Shown: positions 1 through 11,003, numbered from the stretch's first letter. The stretch is DNA of 64,000 bases from Isoetes taiwanensis (GCA_021234155.1 JAJEKV010000142.1:1542466-1606465); one strand, 5' to 3'. Notes: generated by a model not told the origin, from the sequence alone. Program-made: numbers and translations.

Positions 1-42
1 TATTCTATTTTAATTTGCTTAAATTTTGTGCAAAACATGGGT

Positions 43-80
43 TCAAGTCCCACATGTTCAAGGACGTCTTCTTCGTCGTT
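43..80 (+). repeat. tRNA T-arm/B-box-like relic
   Basis: GGTTCAAGTCCC resembles the TΨC arm and internal pol III B box of a tRNA. A similar stretch at 4564-4598 has the same core and the same downstream CATGTTC-AG-ACGT block, so the two are probably relics of one tRNA-derived SINE family. No A box is visible here because the window starts just upstream. This is not a functional tRNA. Confidence 0.3.
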
Positions 81-519
81 CGAATGATACAGATCCATAG
101 CTTGACACCTTGTAGGAAGCAAATTTTGCCAGATTAGTGGTGCCAAGGACAAACCAATAACAAATATTTTGTCAGATTAGTGATGCCAAGAATAGGCCAA
201 CAACAAATAGTATATCAAGGAACATATATTGCCTCTCTTAGGGCAAAGTTTCAAGGTATCCTATGAAACTACAATAAGATGAAGAGCCATTTAGTATTGT
301 TAGCCACAATAAGTGGTTGGTCAAGTGTAGATATGGGGATAGTCATTAGACATCTTATAACTTTGATGCAGGTGCCACTTGAAATGCATACTACTTTTCT
401 TTGAGAGTAGCATGTTGCATTGAATGCCACATTGGTAAGATAAAGAGGAATTAATTGAATGGCTTGGAAGTCATGTTAATGAATCAAAGAGGAGAAGGAT
501 GATTTTATTGAAATTTCCC

Positions 520-546
520 CAAAAAAAAAAAAAAAAAAAAAAAAAA
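520..546 (+). repeat. Poly(A) tract, possible retroposon tail
   Basis: An uninterrupted run of about 27 A follows AT-rich sequence. It could be the tail of an old retroposon, but I found neither a target-site duplication nor a recognisable body upstream. The surrounding 80-720 stretch holds no coding signal that I can see. Confidence 0.3.
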
Positions 547-748
547 CCATTCTAATAATTTTAATAACCATTTGTCCATTTACATCAATTTTATTCTTAT
601 TCGAGGTTAGAACACAAGAACACATGCATGATCATATGGATTCAACTCTCCGTATGAGTCGATAGATAAAGAGAAATGTGAGAAATCTCTTGTCAACTCA
701 TATATAAGTCAGTTTCATTTTTTGTTTGAAGGTATTTTGTTTGCTGCT

Positions 749-820
749 ATTTTGTTTGAAGCTATTTGGTGGTGACACGTGTTTATTTTGTTTGAAGCTA
801 TTTGGTGGTGACACGTGTCT
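749..820 (+). repeat. 36 bp tandem duplication carrying two G-boxes
   Basis: Two near-identical 36 bp units (749-784 and 785-820) each end in GACACGTGT, giving CACGTG cores at 776-781 and 812-817. CACGTG is the plant G-box/ABRE core bound by bZIP and bHLH factors. A TATA-like TATATAA lies at 956-962, about 140 bp downstream, so this could be a promoter module. The ATG at 982 is only 20 bp past that TATA, too close to be the start codon of a transcript initiated there, and I see no long ORF behind it. Confidence 0.45.
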
Positions 821-955
821 ACAAACGATAATAGAACCTAATAAATGCAGTGACGTACGCGTGGTTCCCCTTTTCTTGCTCTGCACTCAAGCATTGCGCT
901 GCAACAAAAACTCCGTCCCATGTTTCTTGCTATGCAAGCAATCCGGGCATTCACG

Positions 956-1066
956 TATATAAGAAGCGTCTGCTCCAATCGATGGCATTCAATTGCTCCC
1001 AGGTAAATCTACTCTTACTTCCTATTAAAAGTCTTTTCGAATTTTATCTATAGAATTTTCTGCAGG
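956..1066 (+). other. TATA-like box followed by an intron-like segment
   Basis: TATATAA at 956-962 is followed by a good donor context (CCCAG|GTAAAT, intron from 1003) and an acceptor-like TTTCTGCAG ending near 1066. The sequence past the acceptor has open stretches but soon meets stops in every frame. This could be the remnant of a gene start or a non-coding transcript. The evidence is motif-level only. Confidence 0.2.
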
Positions 1067-1887
1067 AGGCCCTGAATCTTGCAAATGGAGAAGCATTCTG
1101 TCCATTTTTCCGCTGGATCCTGATCTTTTAGAGTTCCTGCGGTCGTCTCTCTGGATAAAGATTTGAAGCCCTACATCTTCAAGAGAAGCTCTGCGGGGGC
1201 TCGCCGGATTTGAGAAATCAAGATTCATGGATCTACTGGATGAAAAAATCTCTTCCACAAGGGGCAAATCATTCCGTAAACTTTGCATCTACAAAGGGGC
1301 ATGTAGAATGAGAAAGCAAATACTTACCGAGCGCATTCAATATGAAAGGCGTGTTTGCATCTGGGCAAAAATCTCGAGAACTTCATGTTAAATCGTATTT
1401 GCTTAAGCAAACCGGACATTCAATCCATGCTTATCCCCTTTCAAAACCGAGAAAGAAAACACAGGCAATGCATCAATAACATCCTTTGATACTCCATCTT
1501 AGGAAAAGCAGTGGCGTAAATGTGGCAAGGCGGTATTATTATGCCAACCTCTGTTCCTTCATAGCCAAAAATCCCGCTCGTGAGCGAAGCTCTGCGGCAA
1601 TGCTTCGCATAAATCAAAAGCAAAAACGTAAGCGAAAACATTGTAAGTTAGTTAAAGCGCCGATTATCACGGCAATGCTTGGTGAAATGGCCGCGCCGGG
1701 GTAATCTCCTCAGGAATTAGTTTCATCATTTGGAAACACGGGGGGAAAAATGTAAGGAGATTTTGGAGCCGGCGCACTCATGGCAGATCAAGAAAAATTA
1801 ATGTATAGATCAGAGACCGAATTGCCAATACAGTGCAAAACCGAATAGGTTTTTCTTCGGATCAAACCTGCCGGAGCTGCCATAGCG

Positions 1888-2045
1888 TAGAGGCCCATGG
1901 TTCTAATTTTTCTATGCAAATTAAATGTCTATGGTTTTGTGCTACATTGAAAATGCATGTTCTAGAAGCCAATTCAATTCAAATTAAAAGTCCATGGTTC
2001 TCATTTTTCGATTGTATGCAAATTAAATGTCCATGGTTTTGGTTT
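1888..2045 (+). repeat. Degenerate tandem repeat, about 100 bp period
   Basis: The block CCATGGTTCT-ATTTTTC followed by TATGCAAATTAAATGTC(C/T)ATGGTTTT occurs at about 1890-1937 and again at about 1992-2041, with a third partial version between them. The 1100-2260 stretch otherwise shows no gene that I can support. Confidence 0.45.
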
Positions 2046-2264
2046 CATAAAAAAAATGATGTTGTATGCATATAGTTCCTGCCTTCCTATGTTGATCCCT
2101 TCAACCCAGGTGGGGCATAAGTATTTTTCCTAGCCATCTTTTAATTGCCATCAGTTTGTTAAAATATAAGGCTTGCAACTTTAGATATGTCTTTGACATA
2201 TCTTGGCTTTGGTTTGCCTTACTCGTTGCCTGTATGTGTACAAGTTTTTGTTGGATTTTTGCAG

Positions 2265-2352
2265 AAAGCTTGTGGAATCAGAGCCCAAGACTGATGTAGA
2301 TAATGGCAGTAATAGGGCTTCTGCAACAGATGACTTGTGTTTGGGGAGTTAA
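2265..2352 (+). other. Possible 3'-terminal exon remnant
   Basis: A good acceptor (TTTTTGCAG, ending 2264) precedes a 27-codon open frame from 2269 to the TAA at 2350-2352. Its residues are hydrophilic (LVESEPKTDVDNGS...) and typical of a coding tail. No upstream exon can be joined to it with confidence. A 30 bp sequence just before it (TGTATGTGTACAAG...TTGTTGGATTT) recurs at about 2560, so the locus has been partly duplicated. Confidence 0.2.
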
Positions 2353-4474
2353 AGACTATGTTTGCCTAGGAAATCTATGTGGAGCCTGCACAGGAACTCA
2401 TAGAGCCCAGCATGATTATATAGAGTTTAAAGACTCTAAAAGAGTTTGTAGAATCTGTACAGAAGTGGCTAGATTATTCGGGTTATAGGCAACCTGCTTG
2501 ATACAGCTACGCAAAATTCGACCTATGCATTTGAACTTCTAGAATGGTTGAACTTCTAATGTATGTGTACAAGGTTTTGTTGGATTTATGATTGCCAATT
2601 AGCAAGATAGTTGCTCAAGAAAAAACGAATTTTGAACATTTACAAGATTCTAGAATTGGTTTTAGAATTTGTGAATAGCTTTTACTAGCTTGGGAGGCGG
2701 ACACTTTCACGAGACCCCTTTCAATTACGGGCTTCTAGCGATGGATTTGGGTTGACATGGGCTTACGGTGATGGGAGGGCTGGGTTGACATGTCACAGTA
2801 GCTAATAATACGACTTGGATATATAACAACAATTGTCAAATTCTTGGTTCATATTGAGTTGCTAATAAATGTTGCATTCTCTGGTTTTATCATTTGGATG
2901 GTGGAGTTAGCTTTCCATTTGGGTTTTAGGAATTACAATTCTTGCGGTTCTTTAAAGATTGACAAACCCAAGCATCAAACCTTGCAATACCAAGCATCAA
3001 TCCATAAATATTGTCAAATCTGCAAGCACCTCTTAGAGCATCGTCATCTGTTTCTTCAAGGTCCAGGTCCAGTGTTGAAAAGGCAGAAGTGTTTGAAACC
3101 CACATTTAGGAATCCACATTCAATAATGCATGTAAAACAATTTGGTTAAACAAAGGAAGCATTCATGATCTCGGTTCCACTTTTTGTTGTATGTTAGAGC
3201 TGGATTTGTTATGCAGTTGCCTTATTTGTCAACGAACCTAACCATGAGAAAATATAACATATTGTCTTTGATTTTTTGCTATTGCTAATCCTTCCAAGTA
3301 GAATGTTCCAATGGCACATAGACTCCAAACCCTGTTTTTCAAATAAGATTTACGTGGCTCCACTATAGATAGATAATATAATAAAAGTATAGTTGCTACA
3401 AATTTTCTTTTTATTATGGCATAAATGTTTCTACCTTAAGGGGCTAAATGAACACGATCCTCCCCACCCATAGGTCGATCTGCATCCAAAATATCTTTGA
3501 TCCAGTATATCTTTGGCAAGTCATGCATTTGAGATTATACATGATCAAAAACTGGCTTCCTTTTGAAAAAAGACAATATTTATTGTGACTTACATTCACT
3601 TTACAAATATTGCCTGGTGTTTCATTGCTCAAAATGACTAACCCTTTGGAATCTTCAAAGCAAGAAGCATCAAACAATACAAAAATATAACTACATCAAC
3701 TACAAGTACTATCTTTGCCTGAGACAAAATTCGACCAAGGGTGAGTCGTAGAAGGACTTCGACTCTTGTGAACAATTTCCTTTGTTGACTCACTTCCATA
3801 CACATAGGGGATCGAGAAAGAGAAATGTTCATGCCATTAGGCAGCATTCAACTAGACATGTGACCACACACCACCTTTGTATTGCTTTAGGCGAGCCGAT
3901 TATCAGGCGATGGATTTGGAAGATGGTGTGGCGCCATGTCTTGGCGGTGGCATGGGGTAGACCTTGTGATTGGTCAGAATTTTGAATGCACAAGCATGAT
4001 GTTCGAGAAGAACATACCTGTTCTGACACGAGCTTAAACGCTCTGCCAATTTTGAGTTTTTGGAAGAAATGCCATGCCAAACTCACGGATGGATTGGACT
4101 AGTTAAGTCGTGCTTGGCTACATCTGTCCCTTTCTACTCATTCATTCAACTCGGATAATAACACTCAAGGTGGTTAGGAGGGATCTCGATTGCCAAATGT
4201 TCATTGCGGATTGCATGTAGAATTAACTGTAGGTTAGGAGTATATTAACCTTTATTTAAAATATATTAGTGAATGGAAATGAGCTCTTCATTAAATGCAA
4301 TCTATATAAAAAGGGAGTTCCCGTACTCACAACTTAAACAAAATCCTCACCTTAATTGCATTTTTTTTTTTTTGCGTCACAGTATGAACAAGTTATGGTT
4401 CCGAACAGACACACATTGACATTAATAGTGGGTACAACCCCACAGGTTTGGAGCCAAAGAAATGTTTGCGGCAT
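2353..4474. other. Non-coding stretch, nothing recognised
   Basis: The sequence is AT-rich, with only short open frames that lack family signatures. I see no RNA gene, LTR or terminal repeat apart from the short dispersed duplication near 2560. Confidence 0.5.
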
Positions 4475-4532
4475 GCAGGTTATAGTCAGCATCCTTCTAT
4501 CGTGCAGGTTATAGTCAGCATCCTTCTATCGT
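4475..4532 (+). repeat. 29 bp exact tandem duplication
   Basis: A 29 bp unit beginning GCAGGTTATAGTCAGC is present twice without mismatch (4475-4503 and 4504-4532), followed by a short partial third start. The lack of divergence implies a recent slippage event. Confidence 0.85.
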
Positions 4533-4563
4533 GCGGGCACTGGACACAGGGCAAAAAAAAAAG

Positions 4564-4600
4564 TGCAGGTTCAAATCCTGCATGTTCTAGCACGTATAGA
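4564..4600 (+). repeat. tRNA T-arm/B-box-like relic
   Basis: GCAGG-TTCAAAT-CCTGC forms a perfect 5 bp stem with a 7-base loop, like a tRNA TΨC arm. Together with the shared 3' block it matches the copy at 43-80. It is preceded by a short A-run. No A box or anticodon arm can be drawn, so it is a relic rather than a gene. Confidence 0.35.
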
Positions 4601-5362
4601 TAAGTTGGTGAAGAGAAACGTTCGGCCGCCGCGATAAGTTTCTTGTATTAATAATGCATTTCTCCTTGATTGAGTTGACATCATTGTTTGTGTCATAGAT
4701 TTTTCCATAGATCATTGAGATCATTATTTCCATACTTTGTTTTACAAGACTCGCTCTCTCTTAAAGCATTCTTTCTTAAGTGACTTGAAGATGGATGTAT
4801 TAATTGAATAGAAAAGAAAAAGAATAATATTAAAAAGAAAGAAAGAATGATTTTTACTTTTTACAAATGCCGATGGCACAAACATTATTCTTTAGACCTA
4901 ACCCTATAGTCCGTTTCCTCATGAAGGAGGAGAACTAAAAAAAATCGATATCTCAATGGAAATTATAACATACCAATTGATGGTGAAAAGAGAATAATGA
5001 AGGAAAAAAAGAATGGGAATGATCTATACTTCAAAAAATTGCCCTTAAATGGCGTCCATTCACATGCGCACTTCACTTTGAAGTGACAATTTTTGTTATA
5101 CACCTGAAGTGTTACCTGCATATATTGTGTTTCAATTTTCAACTAGCATATGGATAGCAAACTTGCTCTATACACAAAATTTAAATCAAAATGTTCTAGA
5201 ACATTATGATGGAGACCATATTGTGGACCGCCCTTTAGTTAAACCCTTAGCTATATATGCTCAAATGCATGAGAACTCAAAAGAGTTAGTTCTTTATATT
5301 CCATCATGACAAATTAGTGTAAAATTTTACAAAACATTGTGATGAAACCAAGAAAAATGTGG
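4601..5362. other. Non-coding stretch downstream of GLP1
   Basis: AT-rich sequence on the 3' side of the minus-strand GLP1 gene. It must hold the GLP1 3' UTR and poly(A) site, but I cannot place them with confidence. No repeats or conserved ORFs are visible. Confidence 0.4.
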
Positions 5363-6064
5363 CTAGTAGCCAGATTGATCAGAACTACCTTGCGGCTGTG
5401 GATTGTAGCCAGATTGATTAAAAATACCTTGCAACCTTCTGATGGTGGTTTGGTCAAGGAACATAGACTTGGAAATAACTTCAGAAGGCAAGCCAGAAGC
5501 AAACAGGGCGGAGCCAATGACCTCAAATCCAGGATTCTGGCTGTTAAAAGCAGCAAAAGCAGTGACAGGTTGGGGACCAACTTGTTGAAGGAAATGGACA
5601 AGGCCGCGAGGGAAGAGCATGACATCGCCGGGGCGAACGAGGTTGGCAAACAACCGGTTATCGGCGGTAACAAAGCCAGCATTGAGGGTGCCCTGGAGGA
5701 CAAAGATGACCTCACTGGCGCGGGGATGGGTATGGGGAGGGTATATGCCCCCAACGAGGAAATCAAAGCGCCCAACGGTGAGGCCTTGGGTATTGAGACC
5801 GGCAAAATTACTGGCGCGACCGAGTTTAATATTGGCCCGGTAGACATTGGACGTGTTAGCCGGTTGGCGGAGGCCGGTGAAGAGGAAGTCGCGACCGGAT
5901 ACCTGGGCGGGGTCCCGGCAAGCGTAGCCGTTCATTCTGACAGGGGACCGAAGATCTGCGACGCAGATGTCCTGGAGCGGGCCTGGGTCGGAGGCCTCAC
6001 AAAAAAAAATCCATGAATTCATCAATGCTGCGGCCGATGCTAACAGAAGCGTTGCCTTCGCCAT
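5363..6064 (-). CDS. Germin-like protein 1 (secreted cupin)
   Basis: A single-exon gene for a 233-residue apoplastic cupin of the germin-like family, whose members bind manganese and form oligomers (oxalate oxidase, superoxide dismutase or structural roles). A hydrophobic signal peptide spans about residues 1-24. The germin disulfide pair is C34 (QDICVADL) and C49. Cupin box 1, GGIYPPHTHPRASE, supplies H111, H113 and E118; box 2, FPRGLVH, supplies H157. All four metal ligands are therefore present. An N-glycosylation sequon lies at N70. The protein ends in an unusual tail of about 17 residues, rich in Gln, Ser, Gly and Tyr, with QSGY at both ends. The ATG at 6064 is chosen because it directly precedes the signal peptide. 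A paralog lies at 38240-38893 in the same orientation. Enzymatic activity cannot be inferred from sequence; many family members lack oxalate oxidase activity. Confidence 0.95.
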   Translation of the reverse strand: MAKATLLLASAAALMNSWIFFCEASDPGPLQDICVADLRSPVRMNGYACRDPAQVSGRDFLFTGLRQPANTSNVYRANIKLGRASNFAGLNTQGLTVGRFDFLVGGIYPPHTHPRASEVIFVLQGTLNAGFVTADNRLFANLVRPGDVMLFPRGLVHFLQQVGPQPVTAFAAFNSQNPGFEVIGSALFASGLPSEVISKSMFLDQTTIRRLQGIFNQSGYNPQPQGSSDQSGY

Positions 6065-6086
6065 CGATTTCGTGTATCAGAAACCG

Positions 6087-6165
6087 CTGGCTGATTGCGG
6101 GTTCTTATAACAGCCCATTTGCATGCCTGGCTGATTGCGGGCTTCTATATCAGCCCATTGCATGC
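6087..6165 (-). promoter_or_regulatory. GLP1 promoter: duplicated 40 bp module with RY and TATA-like motifs
   Basis: Two tandem units of 40 and 39 bp (6087-6126, 6127-6165) lie 23-101 bp upstream of the GLP1 ATG. Read on the gene strand, each unit has CATGCA (6120-6125, 6159-6164), the RY core bound by B3 regulators of the ABI3/FUS3/LEC2 type. Each also has an A/T box in the same place: TTATAA at 6105-6110 in the proximal unit and ATATAG at about 6146-6150 in the distal one. The distal box leaves a more plausible 5' UTR. Function is inferred from motif and position. Confidence 0.6.
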
Positions 6166-6394
6166 CCTCAACTCCTGACTTGTCTCAGTTTTTGGGTTCT
6201 TCTTCGACATGCTTTAACACGTACCAATTTCCATTTGCTCCTTCGCTTTTCCGCATTCTGTAACACAACGTTTCTGCGCTTTTCTACTTTCTACTCCAGA
6301 TCAGTTGTGTATATCCATGTTTTTTTCCTTTTCCAAAAATCAATATTCTTACAAATCGTCTATGACTATAAATAGTTGTACCACAAATAGTCGA

Positions 6395-6685
6395 GTAAAG
6401 ACTTTACCTATGCTTGTGGCCTTGCCATCAACACATTGCGTCCATCTATTTCATTACCAAATATCCTAGTGCCCAAGGCCTTGGGCATTCGGCATTATGA
6501 TATATTGTAGACTAACCAAGTCATACTAAGCTCTCCACGTATTTAAGTCTCAATGATACGAGCAAGTTCATTTTGAAAATGGGTAACTTGTAGCTTTTTG
6601 CTTCTCAATCATGTTTTCTAGCATGTAATTCTTAATAGAGTTTTGATGTACATCTAGCATGTAATTCTTAAAAAAGCTTTGATGT
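6395..6685 (+). repeat. Dispersed repeat family R, copy 1
   Basis: This segment aligns with part of the longer copy at 37590-38095. Shared blocks include CTTGCCATCAACA, CCAAGTCA, GATA-G-GCA-GTTCA followed by TTGAAA-TGGGT, GCTTCTCAATCA and CTAGCATGTA. It contains its own short tandem duplication (CATGTAATTCTTAA at about 6625 and 6658). It is not coding. Copies lie near both GLP genes, so the repeat may have travelled with a segmental duplication or be an unnamed transposon. Confidence 0.6.
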
Positions 6686-6689
6686 TCCA

Positions 6690-7536
6690 TCTTTGCTTCT
6701 TGCCAAAAGAGCTATTCGCATTCGAAGATACCATAATCCTTAAATGTGTCTTATCTAATATTTTGTAGACACTACCTGGCATGCATATACCTGCCATATT
6801 GTAGAACTTCAGCACATCTATATACATGAGATATTCACAAAGCTTACTTCATCATGCTTAACACTCTGATGCCCTGAATTTGTTTGAAGGATACGGTGGC
6901 TTCATTGCTAAGCTTTTGTTGTGCATCCAGAAAGCAACAAACCATATCTTATCCAGCCATGCTTCTAAATACATGGCGTGGTAGGCATCATATACTTATG
7001 CAATATATATACATTAACAAAATATCTTGATGATTGTATTCTTATTATGAGGTGTGCATAAATCATTTTCCCATCATGTACCAAGGCCCCTACACTAGAA
7101 CACATAGCAAGGATGTTTAAGGCTTTGCTTACAAGGGATATCCATGGGAATGTCATGCTTGAAATGGAATTTGATGCCCAGGGGCGAATATGTAACAGAC
7201 TGAGTCTAGATCAGATAATAGATATGAAGGGCAGGGTTGAATTTTTAGGAGCCGATTATTAGAGGCCCTAGTTGCTGAACGTCAAGGGAGTCCAACGAAG
7301 GACCTTCAAATCTGGGCAGACTCCATAGCCAAGAATGTAGAAATGGTAGCAACGAAATCATAACAGATAATGATTCAGTTGTTAAGTTGTTACCCCCACA
7401 AATGGAGAGCCAAAATACTGCACAGAAACAAACAAGGCAGGAGAGGCAGCAAAAAATCCAAAATCCAGAATGATGGAAAAAGGATCAGATAGTATTGTGT
7501 ATTAGATCTCAAATATAGAAACACAAAGGCCAATAT
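6690..7536. other. Non-coding stretch; left member of a duplicated segment
   Basis: No gene is visible. The stretch at 7361-7500 (AGATAATGATTCAGTTGTTA... and following) recurs at 21310-21530, just beyond the far end of LINE-A. The two related segments therefore bracket that 13.7 kb insertion. Confidence 0.5.
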
Positions 7537-8154
7537 GAGAAGGGTACATAAGGAAAGCAAAGGTACAGATGGTAAGGGGGAGCGCCTATTTCCAGTGCCT
7601 TGGGATCTGTCCACCACCCAGCCCTGATGGATGAGGCTTTGCTCGAGGCTATTCTCCAAGAGCTGGGATTTGTGATCACCCCCGAAGGGCATGAAAGCAC
7701 AATCCAAGCTATCGAGAATCTCATCAACTTGGCTGTTGAATCCCGTTCTAGAATAGGTTTTTGCAGGTTAGATCTAGAGTTTTTCAACAAGTATTTCCTC
7801 AGCATCCTTAGCATCCTCTGCTTTGACAGAATTGGCTCTCTCAGGGTGACAGCACACAACTCCCAATCATTTCTTGCTGTGGGCAATAGATTTGAAAGAA
7901 ATCTCTTCCTACTCGAAGTCCCGACAGATTTCGGGGTGAAATCTATTTACTACTGAGCCTCATTCTTTGACCTTCAGCTAGCAGAGGTTTTTTTGGATCT
8001 AGATATTGTGGTTTGGAGGTTTGGGATGGCAAATTAGCAGATTCTTGCCTTCCCCATCTCTAGTTGGTTTCGATGCTCCCTTTTTTTTCCTTTTTAACCG
8101 TCGATTGTCTCTTTTCTTGTGCTTGATTTAACCCCAATGCCCTTGTTAAATTGT

Positions 8155-10042
8155 TAGGATCAAAACTTCGTTCTTGATGATAAGAAAGACCCAACAAGGA
8201 TTAAAATGAAGGACCTGAAGGCTGCCTTTGATATCATCAGAGAACGACGGGAAGCAGCCGCGAATTGCATGGGAGATCAGAAAGAAGGGCAAATTTTGAT
8301 CTGCAAATTGGAAATGCAGAGACTCAAAAACCAGTATATATGGAAGGAAAGGCCAATGAGAGGGATTTGATTTGGCAGATGCTTCAAAAAATTCAAGAAA
8401 TAGACATCCTTCTTTTACCAATTAATCAGAGTAAAAAAGGGCACATTAAGGATGACTGTTGCAGTCTAAAAAACCAAATAATTAGGAGATCGATGACGGA
8501 TATGCTGCAAGCTGCCAGAATTTTAGCTGGGAACTCGAAGATCTTAGTAGAAAATCTAAAGCCTCCTTTCGGCTGGACAAAATTTAGGAAGAAGCTGATG
8601 ATCATGTCATCGAAAATTTTCGGAAAGGTTTCAAAAACAGGCTCTTCCCTTTTGCCATGGAAACTCTCAAGGAGGTGGAAATGGATTACAAGACTTAACC
8701 AAATCTCATTAGAGGCTTCTAACAAATGCAAAATCGCTGACTGACGGGTACCTCCATCCCACTGATTGCGAAAATTGTGATTGCCAGAATTGCCCAACAT
8801 TAAAGAAAGGAATATAGATGAAAATAAAACAAAAGTTTCGAAACAAGTGCTGAAATCTTCTGTTTTTCAATCATGGGCAAGTACGACAAAATAAATGGTA
8901 ACTCTTATAAAAGTGCTTTGCTCAATTCTTTGTGCTCTAATGATAATGTTTCCAATTCTGTTTATTCTGATAACAAAATCAAGAATGAAGAGAAGGCAGA
9001 TATCTTAGACCTGAGTGCCATTGTCGATAATTCAGCCATTCTTAGAAACTCTAATCATGGTATTCTTATCCATTTCCCTTAGAAGTGCCCCTTGCTTAGT
9101 GTGGTCAAGCATTGGATCACTAAAATCCAGCTGGTTCCTATTCTTTCTATCCTTAAACTGGACAACAAAACTTTTCAGATAATATGCAGGGAAGAAAAAA
9201 GTGTTTCCCTCATTCTAACTAAGAAAATTTCTTTTATCTCGAGGCACCCTATTTATATTATGAAATGGGATCCTTCCTACATCCCAGGGGATTACTCCTC
9301 CATTGCTACTACAACTTGGATCTCTAGTACCAATCTTCCCATGGACTGCTTCTCACCTCAGGGCTATAGCTGGCAGTCTAAGAGAAGTTATTCAAGTTTC
9401 CATCTCTCAGACCAACTTTCCCTCTGTGTGCATCCAGAAAAAATTTTTTTCCTCCTGGGATGATAAAATCCCTTGTAGAATCCCGCATCGTAGAATGATT
9501 GAGCTTAATATCTCCTACTCAAAATACCCTTTGGCTAAAACTCCCTCTGTGCTGCCTAAGGATAACAATAGTAGCAAGGAGAAGCCTACTCGCGAGAATT
9601 CTGTGCAGCAGCAAGGTAAACAAGTATGGAGACCCAAGGTCAAGCACCTGGAGGTAATTCCTGATAAGAATACAGCAGAGTGCAGCACCAACAATTCGGC
9701 TTCACTTATTCTAAAAAGTTTGCTTCAGAGGGAGGTATTGTTTTTCAATTCCCTTCTAAAATAGTTATTAAAGTCAACCCCATCAACATGAGTATTTCTA
9801 CTCTGGATTTGGGCATTTTGATTGATAATATTAGGATTTATGAAGATGCTAGACAGGAAGATTCCGAGGATGACTTTGACTATCAGGTTATCAAAAGGTC
9901 GGATCCCTTTGAAGAACTGGAATGGTTTGTGATCAATAACAAAAATAAGAAATGGAAGAAACTTGGGAAGAACAATCTTTTGGGACATCCAAGAAGATCT
10001 CCAAGAAAAATCCAACCTCCATACAATGGATATAGATCTTAA
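8155..10042 (+). pseudogene. LINE-A ORF1 (DUF4283-type nucleic-acid-binding protein), broken
   Basis: Successive frames across this stretch encode a plant L1 ORF1-like protein, the RNA-binding component of the LINE particle. The clearest part, about 9090-9480, has the DUF4283 pattern: a conserved Trp, LDNKTF, then ISRHPIYIMKWDPSY and a Leu-Pro-Met segment. At about 9303 the reading shifts to a second frame (...IAGSLREVIQV...). The last frame ends at 10042 and overlaps the presumed ORF2 start at 10026. Several internal stops and frameshifts occur between 8370 and 9080. Confidence 0.65.
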
Positions 10043-10379
10043 AGGCATTACTTGGAATATTCAAGGAATCAACTCAACTACAAAAGAGGTAGATTAAAGG
10101 TTTGTCTCAACTCTATGAACCTTGACTTCATCTTCTTCCAAGAGCATAAAATTCATGATGAGAATATCCATAATATTATCAAGGGGGTTCTGCCTGTCAA
10201 CTTTCAGCATTGGTCCCTCAAAGCTAACAACACGTCTACAGGCATTACCATAGCTTGGCATAATAGATTAAACTTTGAAGACATTTAGATGGTTCATGAT
10301 AATAGTAGAAGATAGTAGATTGTTCATGGAAAAATTGGGAACATCAGGCTTGCTTTAATCAATGTGTATGCTTACCACC
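10026..10379 (+). pseudogene. LINE-A ORF2, endonuclease N-terminal part
   Basis: From the ATG at 10026 the product reads ITWNIQGINS, the APE-type endonuclease start with its catalytic Asn. After a stop and frame change come DFIFFQEHKIHDEN (catalytic Glu) and LALINVYAYH. The reading is cut at 10379 by the LTR insertion and resumes at 15349. Confidence 0.75.
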
Positions 10380-11003
10380 TGTGACGTTCCAGGGAAATAT
10401 ACGCTATAAATACGTATATTTCTGGGTCCGTCACTATACAAGTCTACTTCGTAGCCTTGTATACCTTAGGAAGTGGCATGGGTGCGTATCTAATTATGCA
10501 TATAACTTAGATAACCTTAGGATAAGACCCATGTTCCACATGGCCTTATCCTATAGGGCAACCGCAACATGGCCATATCCCATTGGTGCCACGTGTCATC
10601 CCATGTGGACCCTAACCTATATTAACCTAAACCCTAACCCTAGGCCTCTTTTCCTAGCCCTACCACCCAGGGAACCTTCTCCGCACTCGAAACCCCGTTT
10701 CGAGCATCGTTTGCTGTGGCATAGCCTGGTGCAGCAACCCTCGAAGTGTGTGCACGATCTTGGAGGGAGCACGACTTCGACAACCTCAAGGAGCATGGAG
10801 ACGCCAGGAATGGGAGGGAGCGCTTCGGGAGCAGGTATTTGGAGTAGTGTCCATAGTAGTTCATCTGGAGGTTAGCACTCCAGATGAGTCAGTATGTTGT
10901 ATCTAGAGTAGAGCCATCCTAGAACTCTTATTCAACATCTTGAATCCTAATCAAGGAACCCTAACTGTAAGTTAGATATGTATGATTAGGTTTAGATACA
11001 TAT

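Noticed and set aside
982-1002. First coding exon beginning MAFNCSQ
   Set aside because: The ATG is only 20 bp past the TATA-like box and the joined reading stops within 30 codons.
5339-6016. 225-codon plus-strand ORF opposite GLP1
   Set aside because: It is the antisense shadow of a GC-rich coding sequence. The other GLP gene also has a long antisense ORF, and the two antisense products share only what the sense proteins force on them. No signal or domain is seen.
7509-7886. 125-codon minus-strand ORF and its overlapping plus-strand partner at 7600-7956
   Set aside because: They overlap on opposite strands within the LINE-A 5' region and neither has a recognisable domain, so I do not call either a gene.
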